Notes under the pieces: generated by a model
Databases searched by the model: none
Seen by the model: only the letters and a program-made list of their open reading frames with translations
What the model was told of the DNA's origin: nothing
Position numbers and translations under genes: made by a program
Part shown: one piece after another, positions 56,175 through 64,000 of the stretch
How the letters are laid out: the number at the start of each line of letters is the position of its first letter
Numbering within the stretch: position 1 is the first letter of the stretch
Assembly (NCBI RefSeq): GCF_902833225.1
Contig: NZ_CADFEI010000002.1
Span: 186,001 to 250,000 of the forward strand
Direction: 5' to 3'
Source: Burkholderia sp. BCC1644
GTDB taxonomy: Bacteria; Pseudomonadota; Gammaproteobacteria; Burkholderiales; Burkholderiaceae
DNA: 64,000 nt

Positions 56175-58631
56175 ATGCGACATTTCCTCCTCGGCTGGCT
56201 GCTTGCCGCCGTCGTGTCGGCCGCCCATGCGGCCGCCCCCGTTCCGGCCGCTGCATCGGCCGCCACCGGCACCAAGCCTGCGCTGACGCCGCAACAGGCC
56301 CAGCAGGCACTCGATGTGCTCGAAAATCCGCGCGAGCGCGCGCAGGTTGAAACAACGCTGCGCGCGATCGCGGCCGTCGGCGCATTGAGTGCGCCCGCGG
56401 TCGCCGCCAGCGAAGCGGCCGCGGCCAGCAGCGCATCGGCCGTCTCGGCCCCGACCGCGCTCACGTCGAACGGGCTCGCGTCGATGCTCGTCCGCCAGGG
56501 GTCGCGCTGGAGCACCGAAATCGGCGGCGCGCTGAAGGAATCGCTGCGCTCGCTGCTCGATGTCGGTTCGGTCGGCAGCTGGTGGCATGACAGGCTGGTG
56601 CGCGCCGACGAGCGCGCCGATCTCGCCCACGCGATCTGGATCATGCTCGCCGTGCTCGCGCCCGCGCTCTTCGTCGAATGGTTCGCGAAGCGGCTGTTGC
56701 GACGTGCGCTGGCCGCAGTGGCCGCGCGGCGCGCCGGCACCTCGCGCCCCACCGTACCCGACTCCGTCATCCCCGACGACGACGCGCCGCCGGACACATC
56801 CGCACCGCCCGACGCCACCGATGCCGCCGAAGCCGCGCCGGCCTCATCCCAAGGTCAAGGCCACGCGCGGCGTCACACCACGCTGCTGCACCGGATGCCG
56901 CGCGCGCTCGTCAGCCTCGCGCTGCGCGTGGTGCCGCTGCTCGTGTTCGTCGGCGTCGCGAGCCTGACGATGTCGTTGATCGGCGATGCTGGCACGCCGA
57001 TCGAATCCGCGCTCGAAGCGCTGATCGACATCTACGTGATCTGCCGGCTCGTCACGATCGTCAGCCGGCTGTTCTTCCAGCCCGACGCACGGCAGTTGCG
57101 GCTGCTGCATATCAGCGACGCATGGGCCGATTTCGCGCAGCGCTCGATCGCGCGAATCGTGATCGTGGTCGGCGCGTGCACGGCCGCGGTCGAGATCGCC
57201 GCCAGCTTCGGCCTCAGCGAAGCCGGGCACGTCGCGCTGCTGAAAGCCGTCGCGCTCGTCGGGCACGTGATGATCTCGGTGCTGATCCTGCAGTGCCGCC
57301 AGCCAGTCGCCGCGCGGATTCGCGCGGCCGGTGCGGACCGTCCGAGCTTCGCCGTGATCGGCAACGCGCTCGCGGATGCCTGGGCCCCCGTGTCGGTCTT
57401 CGTCGTGATGGCGCTGTGGTTCGTGTGGGCGCTCGACGTCCACAACGGCTATCGCGTGCTGATCACGCTCGGCGGTCGCTCGATCGCCGTGATGATCGGC
57501 ATGCGGATGGTGTCGATCGTCGTGTTCGGCGCGCTCGCGCGCCTGTTCCAGGGCCGCGACGAAGACCGCACGCTCGTCCACCTGCACGCGTACCGCTACT
57601 ACCCGCTGCTGCGCCAGATCGTCTCGGGCGCGATCGGCATCGTGACGCTCGCGCTGCTGCTGCAGACCTGGGGCGTGCCGGTCTTCCGCGCGTTCGAGAC
57701 CGGCACGATCGGCCACCGGCTCGCATCGGCGCTGGTGACGATCGCGATCGCGGCGATCGTCGCGCTCGTCGTATGGGAAGCCGCGAACATCGCGATCGAG
57801 CGCCGCCTGCAGCGCTGGACGCGCGAAGGCAACCTGGTGCGCGCGGCGCGGTTGCGCACGCTGCTGCCGATGCTGCGCTCGCTGCTGTTCGTGATGATCG
57901 CGCTCGTCGTCGTGCTGACGGGTCTCAGCCAGCTCGGCGTGAACGTCGGCCCGCTGCTGGCCGGCGCGAGCATCTTCGGCGTCGCGCTCGGTTTCGGCTC
58001 GCAGAAGCTCGTGCAGGATTTCATCACCGGGATCTTCCTGCTGATGGAAAACGCGATGCAGGTCGGCGACTGGGTCACGCTCGCCGGCGTGTCGGGCACG
58101 GTCGAATACCTGTCGATCCGCACCGTGCGGCTGCGCGCGGGTGACGGGTCGCTGTATACGATCCCGTTCAGCTCGGTGACCACCGTCAACAATACGAATC
58201 GCGGGCTCGGCAACGCAGCCGTCAAGGTCAGCATTGCGTACGGCGAGGACATCGATCGCGCGATCGCGACGCTGAAAGAAATCGGCGCCGCGTTGCGCGA
58301 CGATCCGAAATATCGCGACGGCATCCTGTCGGACTTCAGCTACTGGGGTATCGACCAGGTCGACGGCGCAGCGCTCGCACTGGCCGGACAGATGCAGTGC
58401 ACGGACTCGACGCGCTGGAGCGTGCAGCGCGAATTCAACCGGCGGATCGCGGAAACGTTCCGCGAACGCGGGATCCGGATCGCCAATCCGCAGCGCAGCG
58501 TCGTCGCGTATGCGGATGGATCGCGGCCGGTCGGCAACGGCGAGAACGGCAGCCATGACGGCAACGGCGTTGCCGCCGAAACGGCGCCCCGGCCGCCGTC
58601 AAACGACGAGCCGGCGCGCAAGCCGAACTGA
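56175..58631 (+). CDS. large mechanosensitive channel, MscS family
   Basis: 818 residues. Signal peptide MRHFLLGWLLAAVVSAAHA, a helical periplasmic part (about 20-150), then many membrane segments, an Ala/Pro/Asp-rich cytoplasmic loop (about 195-235), and the MscS core at about 590-680: VNVGPLLAGASIFGVALGFG for the pore helix, QKLVQDFITGIFLLMENAMQ and VGDWVTLAGVSGTVEYLS for the beta domain. Releases solutes on osmotic downshock; the long N-terminal part is like the YbiO/MscM type. Inner membrane. Confidence 0.93.
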   Translation: MRHFLLGWLLAAVVSAAHAAAPVPAAASAATGTKPALTPQQAQQALDVLENPRERAQVETTLRAIAAVGALSAPAVAASEAAAASSASAVSAPTALTSNGLASMLVRQGSRWSTEIGGALKESLRSLLDVGSVGSWWHDRLVRADERADLAHAIWIMLAVLAPALFVEWFAKRLLRRALAAVAARRAGTSRPTVPDSVIPDDDAPPDTSAPPDATDAAEAAPASSQGQGHARRHTTLLHRMPRALVSLALRVVPLLVFVGVASLTMSLIGDAGTPIESALEALIDIYVICRLVTIVSRLFFQPDARQLRLLHISDAWADFAQRSIARIVIVVGACTAAVEIAASFGLSEAGHVALLKAVALVGHVMISVLILQCRQPVAARIRAAGADRPSFAVIGNALADAWAPVSVFVVMALWFVWALDVHNGYRVLITLGGRSIAVMIGMRMVSIVVFGALARLFQGRDEDRTLVHLHAYRYYPLLRQIVSGAIGIVTLALLLQTWGVPVFRAFETGTIGHRLASALVTIAIAAIVALVVWEAANIAIERRLQRWTREGNLVRAARLRTLLPMLRSLLFVMIALVVVLTGLSQLGVNVGPLLAGASIFGVALGFGSQKLVQDFITGIFLLMENAMQVGDWVTLAGVSGTVEYLSIRTVRLRAGDGSLYTIPFSSVTTVNNTNRGLGNAAVKVSIAYGEDIDRAIATLKEIGAALRDDPKYRDGILSDFSYWGIDQVDGAALALAGQMQCTDSTRWSVQREFNRRIAETFRERGIRIANPQRSVVAYADGSRPVGNGENGSHDGNGVAAETAPRPPSNDEPARKPN

Positions 58632-58657
58632 CTTGAGGGGTTGGCGGCCCGTCGCGC

Positions 58658-59491
58658 TCAACGTGCGGCGGGCTTGGTCACGCGCCGCGTGTTTTTCGGT
58701 GCGGAGGTTGATGCGCCCGGCTTCGCCGCGCGTTTCGCCGCAGCACGCGGCCTCCGCTGCGCGGCGGCCTCGGGACCGGCGGCAAATGCATCGCACTGCG
58801 CGTGCCATTGTTCGAGCAGCACGCGCGTCTGGTCGGCGATCGTCTCGATCAGCAGCGCCGCGCGCTCGCCATTGAACGCATCCCATTCGAGCACCTGCAG
58901 CGCAGAACGCTCCGCGATGTGGAACACCGTGATCTGTCCGAACAGGCTCATCGCGCGCAAGCGCGTGACGGGATCGTCGGCCGGCCGCCCCGAGATGCGG
59001 CCGATCAGCTCGGCACTCACGTCGTTCAGCGGCTTGCGCATGCGCTTCATCAGGATTTCGCTCGCGCTCGCCGGCTCCTGGCCGACCTGCTCGCGCGCGA
59101 AGAACAACCGCTGGTTCATCGTCTTCGGCGCCGTGAACATCCGGTCCGACAACGCGCGCAGCAGCCCGACGAATGCGTCGATCAGCACGTCGACGTCCGC
59201 GTCCGCGTCGAGCATCGCCCACGCATGGCCGACCGACGGCGCGAACACCTCCCAGCCGTTCTCGGCGATCGTCTCCACGCACGCGCGGTAAACGCCCTCC
59301 TTGTTCTCGAAGTAGTACTGGAGCGCCGGTGCGTTCACGCCGGCCATCGCGGCAATCTCGCGCGTCGATGCGCCCGCGAACCCGCGTTCGCCGAACAGTT
59401 CGATCGCCGCTTCGATGATCCGCTGGCGCGTTTCGTCGCCGCGCGCGTAGCCGCTCGCCGACGTGCGACGCAGCTTCTTCGCTTCGTTCAT
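58658..59491 (-). CDS. TetR-family repressor of the efflux operon
   Basis: 277 residues. HTH at about 20-66 (TRQRIIEAAIELFGERGFAG, STREIAAMAGVNAPALQYYF), then a CecR-type ligand domain, then a basic Ala/Lys/Arg/Pro tail (about 245-277) that is unusual for the family. Divergent from the three-gene efflux operon across 92 bases, so it most likely represses that operon until a drug binds. Confidence 0.93.
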   Translation of the reverse strand: MNEAKKLRRTSASGYARGDETRQRIIEAAIELFGERGFAGASTREIAAMAGVNAPALQYYFENKEGVYRACVETIAENGWEVFAPSVGHAWAMLDADADVDVLIDAFVGLLRALSDRMFTAPKTMNQRLFFAREQVGQEPASASEILMKRMRKPLNDVSAELIGRISGRPADDPVTRLRAMSLFGQITVFHIAERSALQVLEWDAFNGERAALLIETIADQTRVLLEQWHAQCDAFAAGPEAAAQRRPRAAAKRAAKPGASTSAPKNTRRVTKPAAR

Positions 59492-59525
59492 GCCTTCCTC
59501 GTCATTCGATCGATCGACATTCTAC

Positions 59526-59553
59526 TTGACACAATTCTAGCAACTGGAATAAT
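59526..59553 (+). promoter_or_regulatory. promoter and operator of the efflux operon
   Basis: TTGACA (59526-59531) and AATAAT (59548-59553) are 16 bases apart. The -10 lies inside TGGAATAATTCTTCCA (59545-59560), whose outer arms TGGAA/TTCCA are inverted; a second GGAATAAATT follows at 59564. This fits a repressor site over the promoter, most likely for the adjacent TetR protein. Confidence 0.6.
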
Positions 59554-59583
59554 TCTTCCACTCGGAATAAATTGGATGCCAGC

Positions 59584-60708
59584 ATGTCGACGCTGCAAGA
59601 CCCGCCACAGAAAGCAAATCGTCAGGAAACCGGAACAACGCCGCGCAACGAAAAGGTCGGATCGAAGCGGCGCATCCTGCTCGTGGTCGCCGTGCTCGCG
59701 GTCATCGGCGGCGCCGTCTGGCTCGGCCGCTGGTGGACGGTCGGCCGCTTCATCGAAAGCACCAACGATGCTTACCTGCAGGCGGACAGCATGACCGCCG
59801 CGCCGAAGGTCGCCGGCTACGTGACCGACGTGTATGTGCGCGACAATCAGGCCGTGAAGGCCGGCGATCCGCTCGTGCGGCTCGACGTCCGCCAGTACCA
59901 GGTCGCGCTCGCGCAATCGCTCGCGACCGTCGACGCCCGCCGCGCGGATATCGCGCGCGCCGAAGCCGACATCAGCCAGCAGCACGCGAATCTCGAACAG
60001 GCCGACGCGCAGGCGAAGGTGTCGCAGATCAACGCACGCCACGCGAACGACGAATACGCACGGTATGCGCCGCTCGCTGCGACCGGCGCCGAAACGCACG
60101 AACGCGTGGCCGACCTGAAGAGCACGCGCGACCAGGCGGCCGCGACACTCGCCGCGAACAACGCATCGATCGCCGCCGCCCGCACGCAGATCGCATCGTT
60201 TACCGCGCAGCTCCAGCAGGCGCGCGCGCAGCTCGAGGCCGCCCAGGCCAGCGCCGCGCAGGCGCAGCTCGACCTCGACAACACGGTCGTGCGCAGCACG
60301 CTCGCCGGCCGCGTCGGCGATCGCACGGTGCGCGTCGGTCAATATGTGCAGCCCGGCACGCGCCTGCTGACCGTCGTGCCGGTCGACGCGATCTACCTCG
60401 TCGCGAATTTCAAGGAAACGCAGATCGGCCAGATGCGCATCGGCCAGCCCGTCGAACTGCACGTCGACGCGCTGCCGGACGGCGCGCTGTCCGGCGTCGT
60501 CGACAGCTTCGCGCCGGGCACGGGCGCGCAGTTCGCGCTACTGCCGCCCGAGAACGCGACCGGCAACTTCACGAAGATCGTCCAGCGCGTGCCGGTACGC
60601 ATCCGCCTCGCCGCGGACGCGCGTGCGCAGCGCATGCTGCTGCCGGGCCTGTCGGTGACGGTCGACGTCGATACGCGTTCGGCCCGCGACGAGCAGCGCC
60701 ATGGCTGA
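59584..60708 (+). CDS. HlyD/EmrA-type periplasmic adaptor subunit
   Basis: 374 residues. One N-terminal membrane segment (ILLVVAVLAVIGGAVWLGRW), then a biotinyl-lipoyl half motif (SMTAAPKVAGYVTDVYVRDNQAVKAGDPLV, in parts), a coiled-coil hairpin (about 105-210), and the second half LDNTVVRSTLAGRVGDRTVRVGQYV. It links the exporter to the outer-membrane channel. ATG 59584 is chosen over a TTG 12 bases upstream. Its end overlaps the next gene by 8 bases. Confidence 0.94.
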   Translation: MSTLQDPPQKANRQETGTTPRNEKVGSKRRILLVVAVLAVIGGAVWLGRWWTVGRFIESTNDAYLQADSMTAAPKVAGYVTDVYVRDNQAVKAGDPLVRLDVRQYQVALAQSLATVDARRADIARAEADISQQHANLEQADAQAKVSQINARHANDEYARYAPLAATGAETHERVADLKSTRDQAAATLAANNASIAAARTQIASFTAQLQQARAQLEAAQASAAQAQLDLDNTVVRSTLAGRVGDRTVRVGQYVQPGTRLLTVVPVDAIYLVANFKETQIGQMRIGQPVELHVDALPDGALSGVVDSFAPGTGAQFALLPPENATGNFTKIVQRVPVRIRLAADARAQRMLLPGLSVTVDVDTRSARDEQRHG

Positions 60709-62287
60709 TACGCCCGCCACGATGCCCGCGCCGCCGCACGAAGGCCGCGCGAGCGTGACCGACTGGATCGCGGTCGCGGCCGGCGCGCTCGGCGCGCTGA
60801 TGGCGACGCTCGACATCTCGATCACGAACTCCGCGCTGCCGCAGATCCAGGGCGAAATCGGCGCCACCGGCACCGAAGGCACGTGGATCTCGACCGGCTA
60901 CCTGATGTCGGAAATCGTGATGATCCCGCTCGCCGCGTGGCTCACGCGCGTGTTCGGACTGCGCAACTTCCTGCTGACGAACTCCGCGCTGTTCATCGCG
61001 TTCTCGATGATGTGCGGCTGGTCGCATTCGCTGCCGATGATGATCGCCGGCCGGATCGGCCAGGGCTTCACCGGCGGTGCGCTGATCCCGACCGCGCAGA
61101 CCATCATCCGCACGCGGCTGCCGTTGTCGCAGTTGCCGGTCGGGATGACGCTGTTCGGCCTGATCGTGCTGCTCGGGCCGCTGTTCGGCCCCGTGCTCGG
61201 CGGCTGGCTTGCGGAGAACGTGAACTGGAGCTGGTGCTTTTTCCTGAACCTGCCCGTGTGCCTGCTGCTGATGGCGCTGCTGGTGTTCGGGCTGCCGTCG
61301 GACCGCCCGCAATGGGGTTCGTTCTTCAACGCGGACTGGCTCGGGATCGCCGGCCTCGCGATCGGGCTGAGCTCGCTCACCGTCGTGCTCGAGGAAGGTC
61401 AGCGCGAACGCTGGTTCGAATCGCAGATGATCGTCACGTTGAGCCTCGTGTCGCTCGCAGGGATGATCCTGATCGCGCTGTCGCAGCGCTTCGCGAAGCG
61501 GCCGATCATGCGGCTGTCGCTCATGCGCAACCCGCGCTACGCGAGCGTGATCGTGATCGTGTCGGCCGTAGGCGCCGGCCTGTACGGCGTGTCCTACCTG
61601 CTGCCGCAGTTCCTCGCGATCGTCGCCGGCTACAACGCCGAGCAGGCCGGCGCGATCATGCTGCTGTCGGGGCTGCCAGCCTTTCTCGTGATGCCGATCC
61701 TGCCGCGCCTGCTCGGCAAGGTCGATTTCCGCATCCTCGTGATCTCGGGGCTGCTGCTGTTCTGCCTGAGCTGCATGCTCGACATCAGCCTGACCGCGCA
61801 GAGCGTCGGCCACGATTTCGTGTGGTCGCAACTGATCCGCGGCGTCGCGCAGATGCTCGCGATGATGCCGCTCAACCAGGCGTCGATGGCGGCCGTCGCG
61901 CGCGAAGACTCGGGCGATGCGGCCGGGCTCTACAACATGGCACGCAACCTCGGCGGCTCGATCGGGCTCGCGATCATCGGCACCGTGATCGACCGGCGCA
62001 CGACCTTCCATACGGCAGCGCTCCGCGAATCGGTGACCGCGAATTCGCTGATCGGACAGGACCGGCTATCGGCCTATGCGGCCAACTGGTTTTCACACAC
62101 GGGCGACCTCGCGTATTCGAACATGCGTGCACTTGGACAGCTTGCGCAGCAGATCCAGATCCAGGCCGTCGTGATGACCTACTCCGAAACCTTTTATCTG
62201 CTGGGCCTCGCACTGCTCGCCTGCGTACCGCTCGCGTTGCTGCTGAGAACGCCGCGCGGGCCGCAACCGATGTCGTCCGGCCATTGA
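60701..62287 (+). CDS. MFS drug exporter, DHA2/EmrB-type
   Basis: 528 residues, 14 membrane segments. ATLDISITNSALPQIQGEIGA is the first-segment motif, WISTGYLMSEIVMIPLAAWLTRVFGLRNF the motif A region, and RIGQGFTGGALIPTAQTII motif C. A proton-driven exporter working with the HlyD and outer-membrane partners to pump drugs out of the cell. Translationally coupled to the adaptor gene. Confidence 0.95.
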   Translation: MADTPATMPAPPHEGRASVTDWIAVAAGALGALMATLDISITNSALPQIQGEIGATGTEGTWISTGYLMSEIVMIPLAAWLTRVFGLRNFLLTNSALFIAFSMMCGWSHSLPMMIAGRIGQGFTGGALIPTAQTIIRTRLPLSQLPVGMTLFGLIVLLGPLFGPVLGGWLAENVNWSWCFFLNLPVCLLLMALLVFGLPSDRPQWGSFFNADWLGIAGLAIGLSSLTVVLEEGQRERWFESQMIVTLSLVSLAGMILIALSQRFAKRPIMRLSLMRNPRYASVIVIVSAVGAGLYGVSYLLPQFLAIVAGYNAEQAGAIMLLSGLPAFLVMPILPRLLGKVDFRILVISGLLLFCLSCMLDISLTAQSVGHDFVWSQLIRGVAQMLAMMPLNQASMAAVAREDSGDAAGLYNMARNLGGSIGLAIIGTVIDRRTTFHTAALRESVTANSLIGQDRLSAYAANWFSHTGDLAYSNMRALGQLAQQIQIQAVVMTYSETFYLLGLALLACVPLALLLRTPRGPQPMSSGH

Positions 62288-62300
62288 ACCGTCTTACGCG

Positions 62301-63788
62301 ATGAAACCCTTCTCCCTGCCCCGCCGCCCTGCGCTCACGCTGTGCGCGGCCGCGTGCCTGCTCGCCGGCTGCACGGTCGGCCCCGACTATCGCGGCGCGC
62401 CCGCCGCCCCCGATGCGCCGACCTTCGTGCGCGCGCCTGCCTCCGGCATCGACACCACCGCGCCCGCACCGAGCGCGTGGTGGCACGCGCTGAACGATCG
62501 CCAGCTCGACGACCTGATCACCGCCGCGCTCGTCTACAACCCCGATCTGCACGCGGCACAGGCACGCTTGCGCGCATCGCGCGCGCAGCTCTCGCAACAG
62601 CGCGCGGCCCAGTTGCCGAAAGCGTCGGCCACCGCCGCGGCCATCCGCATGCGCGAACCGGACGTCAGCGCGCTCGGCTCGCTGCTGCCGTCGAACGGGT
62701 CGAATCAGTCGGGCGGCACGTCGCCGTCGCTGGGCGGCTCGGGGCCGCTGCAACTCTATTCGGCGGGCTTCGATGCGACCTGGGAAGTCGACCTGTTCGG
62801 CGGCACGCGTCGCGCGGTCGAAGCGGCATCCGCGCAGGCCGAAGCCGTCGACGCCGATCTCGCCGATACGCAGGTGTCGATCGCAGCCGAAGTCGCGAAC
62901 GCGTATGTCGACCTGCGCGACCAGCAGCAGCGGCTTGCGCTGTCGCAGCGCACGGCCGAGCTGCAGCAGACGATGCTCGAACTCACGCAGCAGCGCCGCG
63001 CGCGCGGCATCGCGGCCGATGTAGACATCGAACGCCTGACGACGCAGGTCGAGACCACGCGCGCGTCGCTGATCCCGCTCGATGCGCAGGTGACGGAATC
63101 GCTCGACCGGCTCGCGATCCTGACGGGCCGCGCGCCGGGTGCGCTCGACGCCGCGCTGTCGGCAACGGACGCCCCGCTGCCGACATTGCCCGGCAGCGTC
63201 GCGATCGGCGATCCGGCCGCGCTGCTGAAGCAGCGCCCCGACATTCGCGCGGCCGAACGCCGGCTCGCGTCGAGCAATGCGCAGATCGGCGAGCATGTGG
63301 CCGACTATTTCCCGAAGGTGACGCTGCTCGGCGATCTCGGCTTCAGCGCGACGGACCCCGGCCACCTGTTCCGCAAGCAGAATTTCACGTGGGTCGGCGC
63401 GCCGTACCTGCAATGGAACATTCTCGACTTCGGGCGCACGCGCGGCGCGGTACGAGCAGCCGAAGCGTCGCGCGACGAAGCGGAAGCGAATTACCAGAAG
63501 GCCGTGCTCGGCGCATTACAGGATGCCAACACGGCATTGCAGCGCTACGGGCATCAGCGCGAGCACGTCGTCGCATTGACGAAGGTGCAGACGTCGGCCG
63601 TGCATTCGCGCTCGCTGATGGACGAGCGCTATCGTGCGGGCGTCGCGTCGATGATCGACCTGCTCGATACGCAACGCGAAGCGCTGTCCGCCCAGCAGAA
63701 CGTGATCGCCGGGCAAGCCGAGCTGATCAAGGATTACGTGTCGGTGCAGAAGAGCCTCGGGCTCGGCTGGCAGGCGAACGCGGGGTGA
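62301..63788 (+). CDS. outer-membrane efflux lipoprotein, NodT/OprM family
   Basis: 495 residues. Lipobox LAGC ending at Cys24 (CTVGPDYRGAPAAPDAPTF follows, typical of the NodT family), then two outer-membrane efflux protein repeats (WEVDLFGGTRRAVEAASAQA and WNILDFGRTRGAVRAAEASR are the paired motifs). A trimeric channel completing the efflux pump. It starts 13 bases after the exporter gene. The remaining 212 bases of the window show no gene. Confidence 0.95.
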   Translation: MKPFSLPRRPALTLCAAACLLAGCTVGPDYRGAPAAPDAPTFVRAPASGIDTTAPAPSAWWHALNDRQLDDLITAALVYNPDLHAAQARLRASRAQLSQQRAAQLPKASATAAAIRMREPDVSALGSLLPSNGSNQSGGTSPSLGGSGPLQLYSAGFDATWEVDLFGGTRRAVEAASAQAEAVDADLADTQVSIAAEVANAYVDLRDQQQRLALSQRTAELQQTMLELTQQRRARGIAADVDIERLTTQVETTRASLIPLDAQVTESLDRLAILTGRAPGALDAALSATDAPLPTLPGSVAIGDPAALLKQRPDIRAAERRLASSNAQIGEHVADYFPKVTLLGDLGFSATDPGHLFRKQNFTWVGAPYLQWNILDFGRTRGAVRAAEASRDEAEANYQKAVLGALQDANTALQRYGHQREHVVALTKVQTSAVHSRSLMDERYRAGVASMIDLLDTQREALSAQQNVIAGQAELIKDYVSVQKSLGLGWQANAG

Positions 63789-64000
63789 CGGTGCCGGCGC
63801 GCATGATGCACGATCGCCGCATCACGCGCGCCGCAACAACTCATTGCGTGCGCAACAATACCGATTCGTTTCGTCCGCAACGAGCGGGCCCGCACCGCTT
63901 CGACACCTCGGCTATCGAAAACATATCGAATATCAATTAGCCAATCATCTGACGATCTCTTCTAATTCAGTCGGCTTCCCCACCACCGATCGGATTCAAG

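Overview
The window is GC-rich, densely packed proteobacterial DNA, and the gene content points to the Burkholderia cepacia complex. The secreted lipase has the hallmarks of the classical B. cepacia lipase: a 364-residue precursor with a 44-residue leader, followed 3 bases later by a 344-residue lipase foldase. The TCA block (sdhCDAB, sdhE, gltA, a divergent GntR regulator, mdh, a CitE-like lyase, a PrpD-family protein and acnA), with leuC/leuD/leuB/asd nearby, is an arrangement I associate with the second chromosome of Burkholderia. Species assignment is inference. I saw no tRNA, rRNA, insertion sequence, phage or CRISPR array.

Layout. 1-4569 (minus): leucine and aspartate-family biosynthesis, in the order leuC, a tiny lipoprotein, leuD, leuB, asd (cut by the window edge). 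Between leuB and asd is a possible Thr/Ile/Lys-rich leader peptide followed by a large hairpin. 4792-6404: two tandem exported paralogues of unknown function. 6770-9765: small metabolic and stress genes (cupin, GST, NTF2-like) and an MFS exporter divergent from a LysR regulator. 10991-15907: a lysP-type permease, an Lrp regulator and a dimethylarginine hydrolase, then a DUF1479 oxygenase and a VOC protein; an AraC regulator follows on the plus strand. 17037-30439: the TCA block. Succinate dehydrogenase, its flavinylation factor and citrate synthase read left; malate dehydrogenase, the CitE-like lyase, an MliC-like exported protein, a PrpD protein and aconitase read right.

30544-31723: an ArsR / SRPBCC / DUF1801 operon with an excellent operator. 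32372-35579: a secreted sedolisin protease and an MFS exporter. 35795-41897: a spermidine/putrescine-type ABC importer divergent from a MocR regulator. 41935-46871: lipase and foldase, then a TonB copper receptor with a DUF2946 protein. 47028-53668: cytochrome b561, Pr6Pr membrane protein, NlpD-like lipoprotein, a small unknown protein, DUF4148, 6-phosphogluconate dehydrogenase, a DUF938 methyltransferase and a sirtuin. 53669-54887 is a long stretch without a convincing gene. 54888-58631: a luciferase-like oxidoreductase and a large MscS channel. 58658-63788: a tripartite drug-efflux operon divergent from its TetR regulator.

Several genes appear to use TTG or GTG starts, chosen here because a good Shine-Dalgarno sequence sits in front of them (37943, 40374, 49210, 52775, 3156; less surely 35579). 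Several regulators have strong inverted or direct repeats next to their targets, so local circuits can be proposed for ArsR, Lrp/lysP, GntR/mdh, MocR/ABC and TetR/efflux.
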